This document shows positions 24,676 to 32,744 of a stretch of 64,000 bases of DNA, one piece after another (positions within the stretch are counted from its first letter, which is position 1; every line of letters begins with the position of its first letter). Location: positions 744,001-808,000 of the forward strand of contig CAWBFN010000002.1 of the NCBI GenBank assembly GCA_963788125.1, written 5' to 3'. The position numbers were made by a program, and so were the translations under genes. The notes beneath the pieces are model-generated. The model did no database searches. It saw only the letters and a program-made list of their open reading frames with translations, and was not told where the DNA came from. Origin of the DNA: Bog-473 sp963788125. Its GTDB lineage: Bacteria; Actinomycetota; Acidimicrobiia; Acidimicrobiales; RAAP-2.

Positions 24676-26553
24676 ATGAGGAACGAGCAGGATTTTCGAG
24701 CTGAGTCGGGCGCGGACGGGCGGGACGCGCCGAACCACCGGAAGGTGGCCGACCCGCGGTCCCAGGCCCAGGCTCGGGCCATGGTGGGAGCGGTAGGGGG
24801 CTCCATCATGGTCAACGCCGACGTCTCGCGGGCTCGTGATCGCCGCCGGGAGACCCGTCTGCGGCGCCTCCTCGCGCTGCTGTGCCTGGTGCTGGCGTGG
24901 ATGGTCTACCGCCTGGCCACCGGACACGGGCTCTTCCCCTCCATCCCCTTCCCGGCGTCGCTCGACCGCTACATCCCCGCGTTCGGCATCATCGCACTGC
25001 TCGCCGTCGTGATGCTGGCGCCGCTCCTCGGAGCCGGCCGCTCACCCCACATGCTGATCCGCCCCGGTGAGACCCAGGTCGGACTGGACGACGTCGTCGG
25101 GATCGATGGGATCAAGGCCGAGGTGGTCCGAACGGTAAACCTCTTCCTGGCCCACCAGATGTTCCGCGACTCCATGGGTGGTTCGTCTCGACGCGGCCTG
25201 TTGTTCGAGGGACCGCCGGGAACCGGCAAGACGTTCGTGGCCAAGGCGATGGCCAAGGAGGCGCAGGTGCCGTTCCTGTTCGTCTCGGCGTCGGCCTTCC
25301 AATCGATGTACTTCGGGGCGACCAACCGCAAGATCCGCACCTTCTTCAAGCAGTTGCGCAAGTACGCCCGCAAGGAAGGTGGGGCCATCGGCTTCATTGA
25401 GGAGATCGACGCCATTGGTGGGGCGCGCCGGGGGCAGGGAACCGGCACCAGCGAAGGCATCGCCGGCGTGGTGAACGAGCTCCTGGTGCAGCTGCAGTCC
25501 TTCGACACCCCGTCGCGGGGCCAGCGGTGGTGCAACGCCTGGATCGACATGATCAACCACTACCTGCCTAACGACCGGCACATACCCAAGCGCGCCGTGG
25601 TGCCGGCCAACGTCTTGGTGGTCGGTGCCACGAACCGCAGGGACGACCTCGACCCCGCGCTCCTCCGCCCAGGACGGTTCGACCGCTCGATCTACTTCGG
25701 ACTCCCCGGACGTGCCGCTCGGGGAGACGTCGTCGCCTACTACCTGGGCCGCAAGGCGCACGAGGACGAGCTGGACTCCCAGGAGGCCGTCGACCGGATC
25801 GCGAGCATGACCTCGGGCTACTCCCCGGCGGCATTGGAGCGCCTCTTGGACGAGGCGCTGATCATCGCACTGACGCACGGGCGAACGGCGATGACCATGC
25901 CCGACGTGGCCGAGGCCAAGCTGCTGGTCGAGCTCGGTGTGACCGACCCGGCGACCTACACCGACGAAGAACGGGTGCGGGTGGCCACCCACGAGGCGGG
26001 CCACGCCACGGTCGCCTACTTCCTCGGACGGAGCCGCCAGCTCGACGTGCTCTCCATGGTGAAGCGACGGGACTCGCTCGGCCTGCTGCAGCACTCCGAC
26101 ACCGAGGAGCGGTTCACCCAGCGCCGAGACGAGATGGAGGCCCTCCTCCAGATCTGCATGGGCGGCCTGGTGGCCGAGGAGCGCTGGTTCGACGAGGTCT
26201 CGACCGGTCCGGCCGGGGATCTCATTGCCGCCACGACCATCGGAGCGCAGATGATCGGCGCGTGCGGGATGGGCGAGTCGTTGATCTCCATCGCCGCCGC
26301 CGGCAACGGCATCCTCAGCGGCGGGCTGGTGGAGAAGGTGCTGGCCGACAGGGACGCCCGCGCCGAGCTCGATGCGCTGCTCGACTCCTCCCGCGCTGCC
26401 GCCCGCTTGATCGTCGTCGCACACGGAGCCGTCGTCGAGGCCCTGCGCGACGCGTTGCTCCAGCGCGACGAACTGGTCGGCCCCGAGATCACCGCCGTCA
26501 TCACCGAGTGCCTCGAGGAGCTGAACCCACCGCGGGTATCGATGACGTTTTGA
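24676..26553 (+). CDS. FtsH-like membrane AAA metalloprotease
   Basis: 625 residues. Two N-terminal membrane helices (about residues 55-75 and 94-114) lead into an AAA domain with Walker A GPPGTGKT (179-186) and the second region of homology NRRDDLDPALLRPGRFDR with its arginine fingers. The C-terminal zinc protease domain carries HEAGH at 439-443 and a likely third ligand in STGPAGDLI. It should degrade membrane or cytoplasmic proteins with ATP. Two departures from classical FtsH are visible: Walker B reads AIGFIEEIDAIG (Glu where FtsH has Asp), and about 30 extra residues rich in Trp, Asn and His are inserted before VLVVGATNR. It is therefore likely a divergent actinobacterial paralogue rather than the essential FtsH. 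Confidence 0.85.
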   Translation: MRNEQDFRAESGADGRDAPNHRKVADPRSQAQARAMVGAVGGSIMVNADVSRARDRRRETRLRRLLALLCLVLAWMVYRLATGHGLFPSIPFPASLDRYIPAFGIIALLAVVMLAPLLGAGRSPHMLIRPGETQVGLDDVVGIDGIKAEVVRTVNLFLAHQMFRDSMGGSSRRGLLFEGPPGTGKTFVAKAMAKEAQVPFLFVSASAFQSMYFGATNRKIRTFFKQLRKYARKEGGAIGFIEEIDAIGGARRGQGTGTSEGIAGVVNELLVQLQSFDTPSRGQRWCNAWIDMINHYLPNDRHIPKRAVVPANVLVVGATNRRDDLDPALLRPGRFDRSIYFGLPGRAARGDVVAYYLGRKAHEDELDSQEAVDRIASMTSGYSPAALERLLDEALIIALTHGRTAMTMPDVAEAKLLVELGVTDPATYTDEERVRVATHEAGHATVAYFLGRSRQLDVLSMVKRRDSLGLLQHSDTEERFTQRRDEMEALLQICMGGLVAEERWFDEVSTGPAGDLIAATTIGAQMIGACGMGESLISIAAAGNGILSGGLVEKVLADRDARAELDALLDSSRAAARLIVVAHGAVVEALRDALLQRDELVGPEITAVITECLEELNPPRVSMTF

Positions 26554-26590
26554 GCGACACCGGCTGAGCGACACCGGCTCAGCGACACCG
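26551..26590. repeat. 14-bp tandem repeat beside the FtsH-like gene stop
   Basis: TGAGCGACACCGGC occurs twice in a row (26551-26564 and 26565-26578) and a third copy with changes (TCAGCGACACCG) follows. The first copy starts at the TGA stop of the FtsH-like gene, so the repeat supplies several in-frame-type stop triplets. It lies between two convergent genes. No clear terminator hairpin was found in it. Confidence 0.7.
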
Positions 26591-26591
26591 T

Positions 26592-26816
26592 TCAGCCGGG
26601 TTGGCGTGGTCTCCCGCCCAGTATGCGCAGAACGAGCCGGCGCGCCCGGCCCGGGGTCCGGGCCCGTTCCGCCGCTCGAGCCTGGGCCTCGTGGCGGTTC
26701 GAGAGCGGGCCGCCGAGCCGCCAGTGCATGTCCAGGCCGTCGCGGGGATAGCGCACGTAGCGGCCGGCCGGGGGCAACTTCGGCTTCGGCTTGCGTCGCT
26801 TTCCCGAGGTGCCCAC
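26592..26816 (-). CDS. Small basic hypothetical protein
   Basis: A 74-residue Arg/Lys/Pro-rich protein starting at GTG 26816, five bases after the stop of the upstream membrane gene, and therefore probably in the same transcript. It begins VGTSGKRRKPKPKLPP and contains YPRDGLDMHWRLGGPL before an Arg/Ala-rich C-terminal stretch. No domain was recognised. The high positive charge would fit a nucleic-acid- or membrane-surface-binding protein, but this is only composition. It could also be a spurious frame in GC-rich DNA. Confidence 0.4.
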   Translation of the reverse strand: MGTSGKRRKPKPKLPPAGRYVRYPRDGLDMHWRLGGPLSNRHEAQARAAERARTPGRARRLVLRILGGRPRQPG

Positions 26817-26821
26817 CGGGT

Positions 26822-27490
26822 TCAGCGGAGCTCCGCCGGTCCCTCGTCGTCGTCGACCACTTCGGCGTCGATCACGGTGGGATCGTCCCGCGGCGAGTTC
26901 GCCGTGCCCGGCCCGAAGCCCGGCCCGAACCCCGGCCCGCCCCCGCGAAAGGTGGCGAAGAACGCCCCGGGCCCCCCCGGTACCTGACCGAAGTTGATCT
27001 GCACCCGCTGCCCCGCCTCGGGCCCGAGCGCATCCCACAGCGGCGCGGCGCGCCGGTGGACGACGGCGTTCTGCACCCCGTACGTGGCGCCGAGATACAG
27101 CAGGAAGGACGACGCCTCCAGACTGCCCGCGCCGGCGTGCTGGGCCCCGACACCAGCGATGAAGTGCAGGCCCAAAGAGACGACCCACAGTCCCATGGTG
27201 AGCCAGGTTCCCTGGCGCAGCACCCAGTTGTTCGACGTCCAGATCCGCACGGTGAGGGCGCGCACGGCGCCCAGCACGACCGCTCCCACCACGAGGGTGC
27301 CGAGGACCCACCCGACGTCGTCCCCCGTGACATGATGCGCGCCGGTGTAACTCAGAACCTGCGCCAGGCCGATCACCCCCAGCACGACAGGAAGTCGCAG
27401 GCTCAGGACGCGTGGCACGGGCCGGATCCTGCGTTGCCGGCGGAGGATGTAGAGGGCGACGACGACGTCGAGGAGGATGGAGAAAAACAC
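26822..27490 (-). CDS. DUF1453/CcdC-like membrane protein
   Basis: 222 residues with four to five hydrophobic helices (about residues 3-15, 33-48, 60-80, 95-112 and 125-140). A polar C-terminus follows, rich in Gly and Pro (GGGPGFGPGFGPG) and ending in an acidic stretch. The N-terminus with YILRRQRRIRPVPR resembles the DUF1453 (CcdC-like) family of uncharacterised bacterial membrane proteins. No function can be assigned. The downstream small basic ORF is separated by five bases. Confidence 0.6.
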   Translation of the reverse strand: MFFSILLDVVVALYILRRQRRIRPVPRVLSLRLPVVLGVIGLAQVLSYTGAHHVTGDDVGWVLGTLVVGAVVLGAVRALTVRIWTSNNWVLRQGTWLTMGLWVVSLGLHFIAGVGAQHAGAGSLEASSFLLYLGATYGVQNAVVHRRAAPLWDALGPEAGQRVQINFGQVPGGPGAFFATFRGGGPGFGPGFGPGTANSPRDDPTVIDAEVVDDDEGPAELR

Positions 27491-27584
27491 CGGCTACCAC
27501 CTTATGGCCGTGTGCGGCGACCCCGGCCGCAGTGCCTCGGCCGCAGTGATGGCCGCGTGCGGCGAACGCGAGACCCGCCGCCCC

Positions 27585-28073
27585 CTACGTGGACACGCCC
27601 TCCAGCGCGAGCAGGGCCCGCTTGATGGGCAGCCCGCCTCCGTAACCGCCGATACCGTCGCCGGCCACCACTCGGTGGCAGGGCACGATGATCGCGATCG
27701 GGTTCTTCCCGTTGGCCTGGCCCACGGCGCGGGACCCCTTGGGCCGCCCGACGCGTCGGGCCAGCTCTCCGTAGCTGATCGTCTCGCCGTAGGGGATGCA
27801 CGCCAGCTCGGCCCACACGTCCTTTTGGAAGTCGGTGCCGGCAAGGCCCAGTGGCACGTCGAAGTCCCGTCGGTCCCGGGCGAAGTACTCCTCGAGCTGG
27901 GTGGCGGCGTCCTTGAGCACGGCGGGCGCGCCCGGGCCCGACGGGCGCGGGGCCCTGGCGTCGTTCGGCAGCCACACCCCGATCAACCGGTCTCCGTCGC
28001 TCCCGAGCACGAGAGGTCCGATCGGGGTGTCCATGGGCATGGCGAATGCCGGTGCGAATGCGGGTGTGGTCAT
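27585..28073 (-). CDS. ogt: Methylated-DNA--protein-cysteine methyltransferase
   Basis: 162 residues. The active-site motif IVPCHRVVAGDG holds the acceptor cysteine that takes the alkyl group from O6-methylguanine in a suicide reaction. The helix-turn-helix part with GETISYGELARRVGRPKGSRAVGQANGKNP is complete, with the arginine finger and the asparagine hinge. The start overlaps the Ada-AlkA gene by four bases, so the two repair functions are translationally coupled. The gene lies downstream of that fusion on the minus strand. Confidence 0.92.
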   Translation of the reverse strand: MTTPAFAPAFAMPMDTPIGPLVLGSDGDRLIGVWLPNDARAPRPSGPGAPAVLKDAATQLEEYFARDRRDFDVPLGLAGTDFQKDVWAELACIPYGETISYGELARRVGRPKGSRAVGQANGKNPIAIIVPCHRVVAGDGIGGYGGGLPIKRALLALEGVST

Positions 28074-29599
28074 GCTGCCTCACGATCTTTGCGGGTGAGC
28101 GGTCCTTGCGCGCCGGGGAGCGCCCAGAGGTGGACCATGGCGTAGCTCCGCCAGGGACGCCACGCCTCGGCCAGGGTCGACAGGCGGGCGGGGTCGTCGG
28201 GGAGTCCGAGGGTCCGGGCCGCACGCCTGATCCCCAGATCGGTGGGCATGAACGCATCGGGGTGGCGCAGGGCGCGCATGGTGACGTACTCGGCCGTCCA
28301 CGGTCCGATCCCGGGCAGCGCCACCAATGCGGCGCGCAGTTCGGAGGGCTCCGACCCCGGATCGATGACGACGGTGCCCATGTCGACCGCCCGGGCCAAC
28401 GCGACGATGGCGTGGCGCCGGCCGGCCGGCATGGAGAAGGCGGCCGGGTCGTCATCGGCCAGCGCCAAGAGCGAGCCCGGGGTGGGAAAGAGGTGGGTGA
28501 TCCCCCCGATCGGGTCGGGGAGGACGTCTCCCGCCGCGCCCACGAGGCGCCCGACGACGGTGCGGGCCCCCGACACGGAGACCTGCTGGCCGACGACGGC
28601 CCGAACCGCCAGCTCGAACCCGTCGGCGGTCCCGGGCACGCGTCGGCCCGGATCCGCCGTCACCAGGGGACCCAGCAGCGGGTGCGGGCGAAGAGCCTCG
28701 AGAACCGCGACGGGATCGGCGTCGAGGTCGAGGAGTTGGCGGCAGCGGGACACGGCGGTGGTCAGATCGCGCAGGTCCGAGAGGTGCAGGTCGCCGACGA
28801 CGAACGCCGGCCCGTCGGCTCCGCCGTCGGGTGCCGACACCGAGATCACCGCGTGCCCGTGCGGGAGCCGGAGGCTGCGGCGGTACGTGCCGCCGTCGAG
28901 CGCCTCCACCCCGGGCACGGCGCGGGCGCCGAGGAAGCCGAGCACCGAACCGGGGCTGAAGGGACGTCGGAAGGGCAGTCGCAGCCTGATTCCCTGGGTG
29001 GTGCCGTCGGCCGTGCCGGTGTGCCGGCTCCGACCCGCCGACGCACGCGCCCGCAGTCCGCCTGGGGTGTCGGCAAAGATCTCCTGCACCGTCTCGTTGC
29101 ACTGGCGGACGCTGGAGAACCCGGCGGCGAAGGCCACGTGCGCGATGGGGAGCTCCGTCGTCTCGAGCAGGATGCGCGCCGTCTGCCCGCGCTGTGCCCG
29201 GGCGATGGCGAGCGGTCCCGTGCCGACCTCGGCGCTGATCACCCGCGTGAGGTGGCGCACGCTGTAGCCGAGACGTCGAGCGAGGCCACCAACGCCTTCG
29301 CGGTCGACGATGCCGTCCCGGATGAGGCGCATGGCGCGGGCGACGACATCGGCCCGCAGGTTCCACTCCGGCGATCCCGGCGTGGCGTCCGGCCGGCAGC
29401 GGAGGCACGCTCGGAATCCGGCCTGCTGTGCAGCGGCGGCCGACGCGTAGAAGCGCACGTTCTCGCGCTTGGGCGTGCGGGCCGGGCAGCTCGGCCGGCA
29501 GTAGATCCCGGTCGAGGTGACGCCGATGAAGAAGACCCCGTCGAAGCGGGCGTCCTTGCTGCGCGCCGCCTGGAAACAGCGTTCGGGGTCGTCGATCAC
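28070..29599 (-). CDS. Ada-AlkA bifunctional regulator and DNA-3-methyladenine glycosylase
   Basis: 509 residues in three parts. Residues 1-75 are the Ada methyl-phosphotriester domain with four zinc cysteines C34, C38, C65 and C68 (C34 as likely methyl acceptor). Residues about 85-185 form an AraC-type helix-turn-helix. The C-terminal half is AlkA: an N-terminal beta domain and a HhH-GPD fold with VALPGIGPWTAEYVTMRAL and the likely catalytic aspartate in FMPTDLGIRRA. The enzyme would sense alkylation via its N-terminal cysteine and remove alkylated purines, and then, with the downstream ogt, form an adaptive-response unit. The architecture (AdaA-AlkA) is typical of Actinobacteria. Confidence 0.92.
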   Translation of the reverse strand: MIDDPERCFQAARSKDARFDGVFFIGVTSTGIYCRPSCPARTPKRENVRFYASAAAAQQAGFRACLRCRPDATPGSPEWNLRADVVARAMRLIRDGIVDREGVGGLARRLGYSVRHLTRVISAEVGTGPLAIARAQRGQTARILLETTELPIAHVAFAAGFSSVRQCNETVQEIFADTPGGLRARASAGRSRHTGTADGTTQGIRLRLPFRRPFSPGSVLGFLGARAVPGVEALDGGTYRRSLRLPHGHAVISVSAPDGGADGPAFVVGDLHLSDLRDLTTAVSRCRQLLDLDADPVAVLEALRPHPLLGPLVTADPGRRVPGTADGFELAVRAVVGQQVSVSGARTVVGRLVGAAGDVLPDPIGGITHLFPTPGSLLALADDDPAAFSMPAGRRHAIVALARAVDMGTVVIDPGSEPSELRAALVALPGIGPWTAEYVTMRALRHPDAFMPTDLGIRRAARTLGLPDDPARLSTLAEAWRPWRSYAMVHLWALPGAQGPLTRKDREAA

Positions 29600-29651
29600 C
29601 GATGCATCGTGGCACGCCCGGCGCCCCGTTACTGGCGGAAATCGGACATCT

Positions 29652-30767
29652 TCAACGCCGCGCCGTCATCGGCCCGGTCTGGGCCAGTAGCAGCTGTCGA
29701 TGCGTCACGGCATCCCCCCACGCGCTGCACAGGGCCCAGGTGCGCCTCAGGAAGAGGTGGAGGTCGCACTGCACCGTGTGCCCGACGGCGCCGAACACCT
29801 GGAGGGCGGCTCGGCCGGCCAGCTCGGCGGCGTCCGACGCCATGGCCTTGGCCATGGAGGCGTCGCCGGACGCGGTGGGCTGCGCCGTGGCCAACGACCA
29901 GGCGGCCCGGTAGGCGGCCGGCCGGGCCAGCTCCAGCCTCACCTTGGCGTCGGCGAGGAGATACCGTGCGGCGCGGAGGTTCCCGAGCCCCCGACCGGAC
30001 CGGTACCGCTCTCGGGCGTGGTCGGCCGCCAGCACCACCAGGCGATCGCCCAGTCCGATGAGGAAAGCGGCCGATCCCGTCGCAGCGCGATCGACCATGA
30101 GCCCGACGCTGGCTTCGGCCGCGATGCCGAAGGCCAGCAACGTGTCGGCCGACAGCGGCCAGTGCACCGTGGAGAGGTCGCGGGTGCGATCGAGCGTCGC
30201 GGTGGGATGCACCCGGCAGGCCCGGGCGGGCACGGCGTGCAGCTGCCAGCCCGAGTCCGGATCGCGGCAGGCCAGGACGTACACCTCGGCGTCCCGTGCC
30301 CCCGCGACACGGGGCGTGCGCAACATGCCGTCGGCCGACACGGTGGTCGGGGAGGTCGGACCCGTCGCTCCGACGTCGACGCCCCCGAGGGCGACGGGCG
30401 TGTCCCGAGCGACGAGGGCGTGGAGCGCGCCGGCCGCCGGCTGGGCCGGCGACAGGGCGGCCAGCATCGGCGCCGCCACGCCGGCCGACTCCAGCAGGGG
30501 CTCGGGGAGGGCCCACCACCCGGCCTCCTCGAAGATCCCCATCAGGTCCACGGTGTTCAGCCCGAGACCGCCCTCCGCCGTGGGAACGAGCAGCCCCGCC
30601 AGGCCCAGCGCGGCCAATGCCCTCCAACGAGCAGCCGCCTGGAGCGCCTGCTGTTCCCGGCTGGCCCCCCCGAGCTCGCGCAGAGCACGCACGGTGCACT
30701 CGACCTCCAGCACGCCGCGCACCGCCCGGCGCAGTTGGAGCTGTTCGTCGCTGAAGGCGAAGTGCAC
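29652..30767 (-). CDS. Acyl-CoA dehydrogenase, small-subunit type
   Basis: 371 residues with the ACAD fold: an N-terminal helical region beginning VHFAFSDEQLQLRRAVRGVL, a short central beta domain, and a C-terminal helical bundle with GHTVQCDLHLFLRRTW. It is only five bases downstream of the larger ACAD gene on the same strand. Paired, diverged ACADs of this size occur in actinobacterial sterol and aromatic side-chain pathways as heterotetramers (alpha2-beta2), in which one subunit lacks catalytic residues. This one is the better candidate for the non-catalytic partner, since no clear catalytic glutamate was found by eye. GTG 30767 is the likely start. Confidence 0.85.
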   Translation of the reverse strand: MHFAFSDEQLQLRRAVRGVLEVECTVRALRELGGASREQQALQAAARWRALAALGLAGLLVPTAEGGLGLNTVDLMGIFEEAGWWALPEPLLESAGVAAPMLAALSPAQPAAGALHALVARDTPVALGGVDVGATGPTSPTTVSADGMLRTPRVAGARDAEVYVLACRDPDSGWQLHAVPARACRVHPTATLDRTRDLSTVHWPLSADTLLAFGIAAEASVGLMVDRAATGSAAFLIGLGDRLVVLAADHARERYRSGRGLGNLRAARYLLADAKVRLELARPAAYRAAWSLATAQPTASGDASMAKAMASDAAELAGRAALQVFGAVGHTVQCDLHLFLRRTWALCSAWGDAVTHRQLLLAQTGPMTARR

Positions 30768-30772
30768 GTCGT

Positions 30773-31921
30773 TCAGCCTTCCGGAAGGCCGAGCAGGCGA
30801 TCGGCCACCACGTCGTGGTGGAGCTGGTGCGTACCGGTCTCGATCTGGTCGGCCAGCGCGTCGAGATACCCGTTGAGCCACGGGTCCGGAGATCCGGAAT
30901 CGAGGAGCTCGGCCTCTGGGCCCAGGAGGGCCAGCGCGGTCCGGCGGATGGTCACATCGGCCTCGGACCAGAAGATCTCGTTGCAGCTCGCCTCCGGCCC
31001 GACGAGCTGCCCGCCGGCCGCCTTGCTGGCGGTCCACAGGGCGTGCCACGCGGTCGCCTGGGCGTCCCCCTGGGCCCGGGCGACGGCATCGGCCGCCCAG
31101 GCAGGGCTGCCCCGTTGTCGGAAGAGGTCGATGAGTCGAGCGGCCGCCTCGGTGAGGGGCGCCGCGCTCCGCAGGCCCAGGCCGTGCTCGGCGCCCGGCA
31201 CGGTCGCGGCGATGCTGACGTCGGCGCCACGGTCCACCAGCAGCTGGGAGTCGGGAACCTCGACGTCCTCGAAGAGGATCTCGGCGAGCCCCGCCTCGCC
31301 GTCCATCGGGGCGATGGGTCGCACGATCACCCCGGGGGAGTCCAGGGCGACCAGGAAGCAGGAGAGCCCGCCACGGCTCTCTGGGTCCCCCTGGTTGCGC
31401 AAGATGCAAAAGCACCATTGGGCCACGGCCCCCTGGGCGACCGGGGCTCTCTGGCCGTTGAGGACCCAGCCGTCGCCGCCGGCGTTGCGGACGGCGCGCC
31501 AGCGCACATCGGCCAGATCTCCGTGGGCGCCGGGTTCGGGCCAGGCCCCGCACCAGATCTCCTCTCCGGAGGCCATCGGTGGCAGGAAGCGCTCCTTCTG
31601 CGCGGCCCGGCCGTGTTCGAGAAGGGCGGGGCCGGCCAGGGAGATGCCGGCCCGGCTGACCCGTCGGGGGGCACGAGCGCGTGCGTACTCCTCCTCGAAG
31701 ATCAACCACCGCACGATCCCGGCGTCGCGGCCGCCGAACTCGACCGGCCAGTGCACGACGGACCACCGCGCCGCGAACAGGGCCGCTTCCCACGCCCGGT
31801 GGGCGTCGAGGCCGGCCGGGGTGCCGAGTGGGGGGAGCGGTTCGGTCGGGACGTGTGCCGCGAGCCACGCCCGGGCTTCGGCCCGGAACCCCTCCTGGTC
31901 CGCATCGAAGGTCAGGTCCAT
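30773..31921 (-). CDS. Acyl-CoA dehydrogenase, large-subunit type
   Basis: 382 residues, FAD-dependent. It starts MDLTFDADQEGFRAEARAWL and has the family's WPVEFGGRDAG motif, the FAD-contacting region EIWCGAWPEPGAHGDLA and GWVLNGQRAPVAQGAVAQW, and a C-terminal QIETGTHQLHHDVVADRLLG. It catalyses alpha,beta-desaturation of an acyl-CoA with electrons passing to ETF. ATG 31921 is chosen because the protein then begins at the family start. The close gap to the second ACAD suggests one transcript and probably one complex. Confidence 0.88.
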   Translation of the reverse strand: MDLTFDADQEGFRAEARAWLAAHVPTEPLPPLGTPAGLDAHRAWEAALFAARWSVVHWPVEFGGRDAGIVRWLIFEEEYARARAPRRVSRAGISLAGPALLEHGRAAQKERFLPPMASGEEIWCGAWPEPGAHGDLADVRWRAVRNAGGDGWVLNGQRAPVAQGAVAQWCFCILRNQGDPESRGGLSCFLVALDSPGVIVRPIAPMDGEAGLAEILFEDVEVPDSQLLVDRGADVSIAATVPGAEHGLGLRSAAPLTEAAARLIDLFRQRGSPAWAADAVARAQGDAQATAWHALWTASKAAGGQLVGPEASCNEIFWSEADVTIRRTALALLGPEAELLDSGSPDPWLNGYLDALADQIETGTHQLHHDVVADRLLGLPEG

Positions 31922-32192
31922 GGCCCCGCGAATCTGGCATACCACCGATGGGATGACAAGGTGATGGGCGTGACACGGTCGAGGCAGTGGGCCCCCCATC
32001 AGGGCGATCCGCCCTGGTCGGCGCCGGTTTCTGCTCGGCGTCGGCCCGGAAGCCGGCGGGCGGGCGGCGCCATCGGGGGATTGAACCCCGGCCGATCGGG
32101 GTAGTACCCGGGTTGTACGCGATCGCCTGGTTGCCCGCCCCGGCCACGGACTTCCCGGCGGGACGCCACGATGACAGAAGCGAGGAGGGCGG

Positions 32193-32642
32193 ATGCTGGC
32201 CACTGAGACGCGGAAGCTAAAGTTCGATGGGGGTACTGTCAGAGGAGTGGATGCATCTATGCCGGCACACGGCGATGATGGTGCAGGCTCAGACGAAGTG
32301 CTGAATGCTCTCGATGAGTTGGATACCGTCCTGAAGGAGAACGCCGAGCGGGAGCGCGCGCTGTTCCAGCGCATCGCCCAGGTACGGGTGGCCCGTGAGA
32401 ACGGTCAGGAGTGGAAGTCGATCCTGGCCGCTGAGGACGAGCCGAGCACCGTCCAGCTCGTGAGCACGATCCTGCGTCGCCAGTCCGAGGCGAGCGGTTA
32501 CCTTCGTCGATCACTGGTGGTCGCACTGAGGGCCGAAGGGCAGAGCATCCCGAGCATCGCCAACCTGTTCGGCGTGACGCACCAGAGGGTGTCGAACCTC
32601 CTGCGGCGCGTGGCGCAGGGGAGTGAGGTTCCGTCGACGTAG
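32193..32642 (+). CDS. Small helix-turn-helix protein
   Basis: 149 residues. The central portion is a helical, charged region (LNALDELDTVLKENAERERA), and the C-terminus contains EGQSIPSIANLFGVTHQRVS followed by NLLRRVAQG, a clear helix-turn-helix of the type seen in small sigma-like or transposase-like DNA-binding proteins. ATG 32193 is preceded by GGAGGG (32184-32189) with short spacing; internal starts at 32259 (MPAHGDD) are possible. It is upstream of the transhydrogenase genes on the same strand (102-base gap) and could regulate them or itself; the family was not identified further. Confidence 0.65.
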   Translation: MLATETRKLKFDGGTVRGVDASMPAHGDDGAGSDEVLNALDELDTVLKENAERERALFQRIAQVRVARENGQEWKSILAAEDEPSTVQLVSTILRRQSEASGYLRRSLVVALRAEGQSIPSIANLFGVTHQRVSNLLRRVAQGSEVPST

Positions 32643-32744
32643 CGACGGGACTGGCGGCCGGGTGGCCGTCTGCATGCGCTGAAACGGGCCCATTCTGAGA
32701 TTGGATATGTGGCTGGTGGCGCTCAGCTGCTAGACACGTCCAGC

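Noticed and set aside
32065..32100. A tRNA-like T arm (GGGGGATTGAACCCC on the plus strand)
   Set aside because: The minus-strand T stem-loop is perfect, but no matching acceptor, D or anticodon arms lie at the right distances, so there is no cloverleaf.
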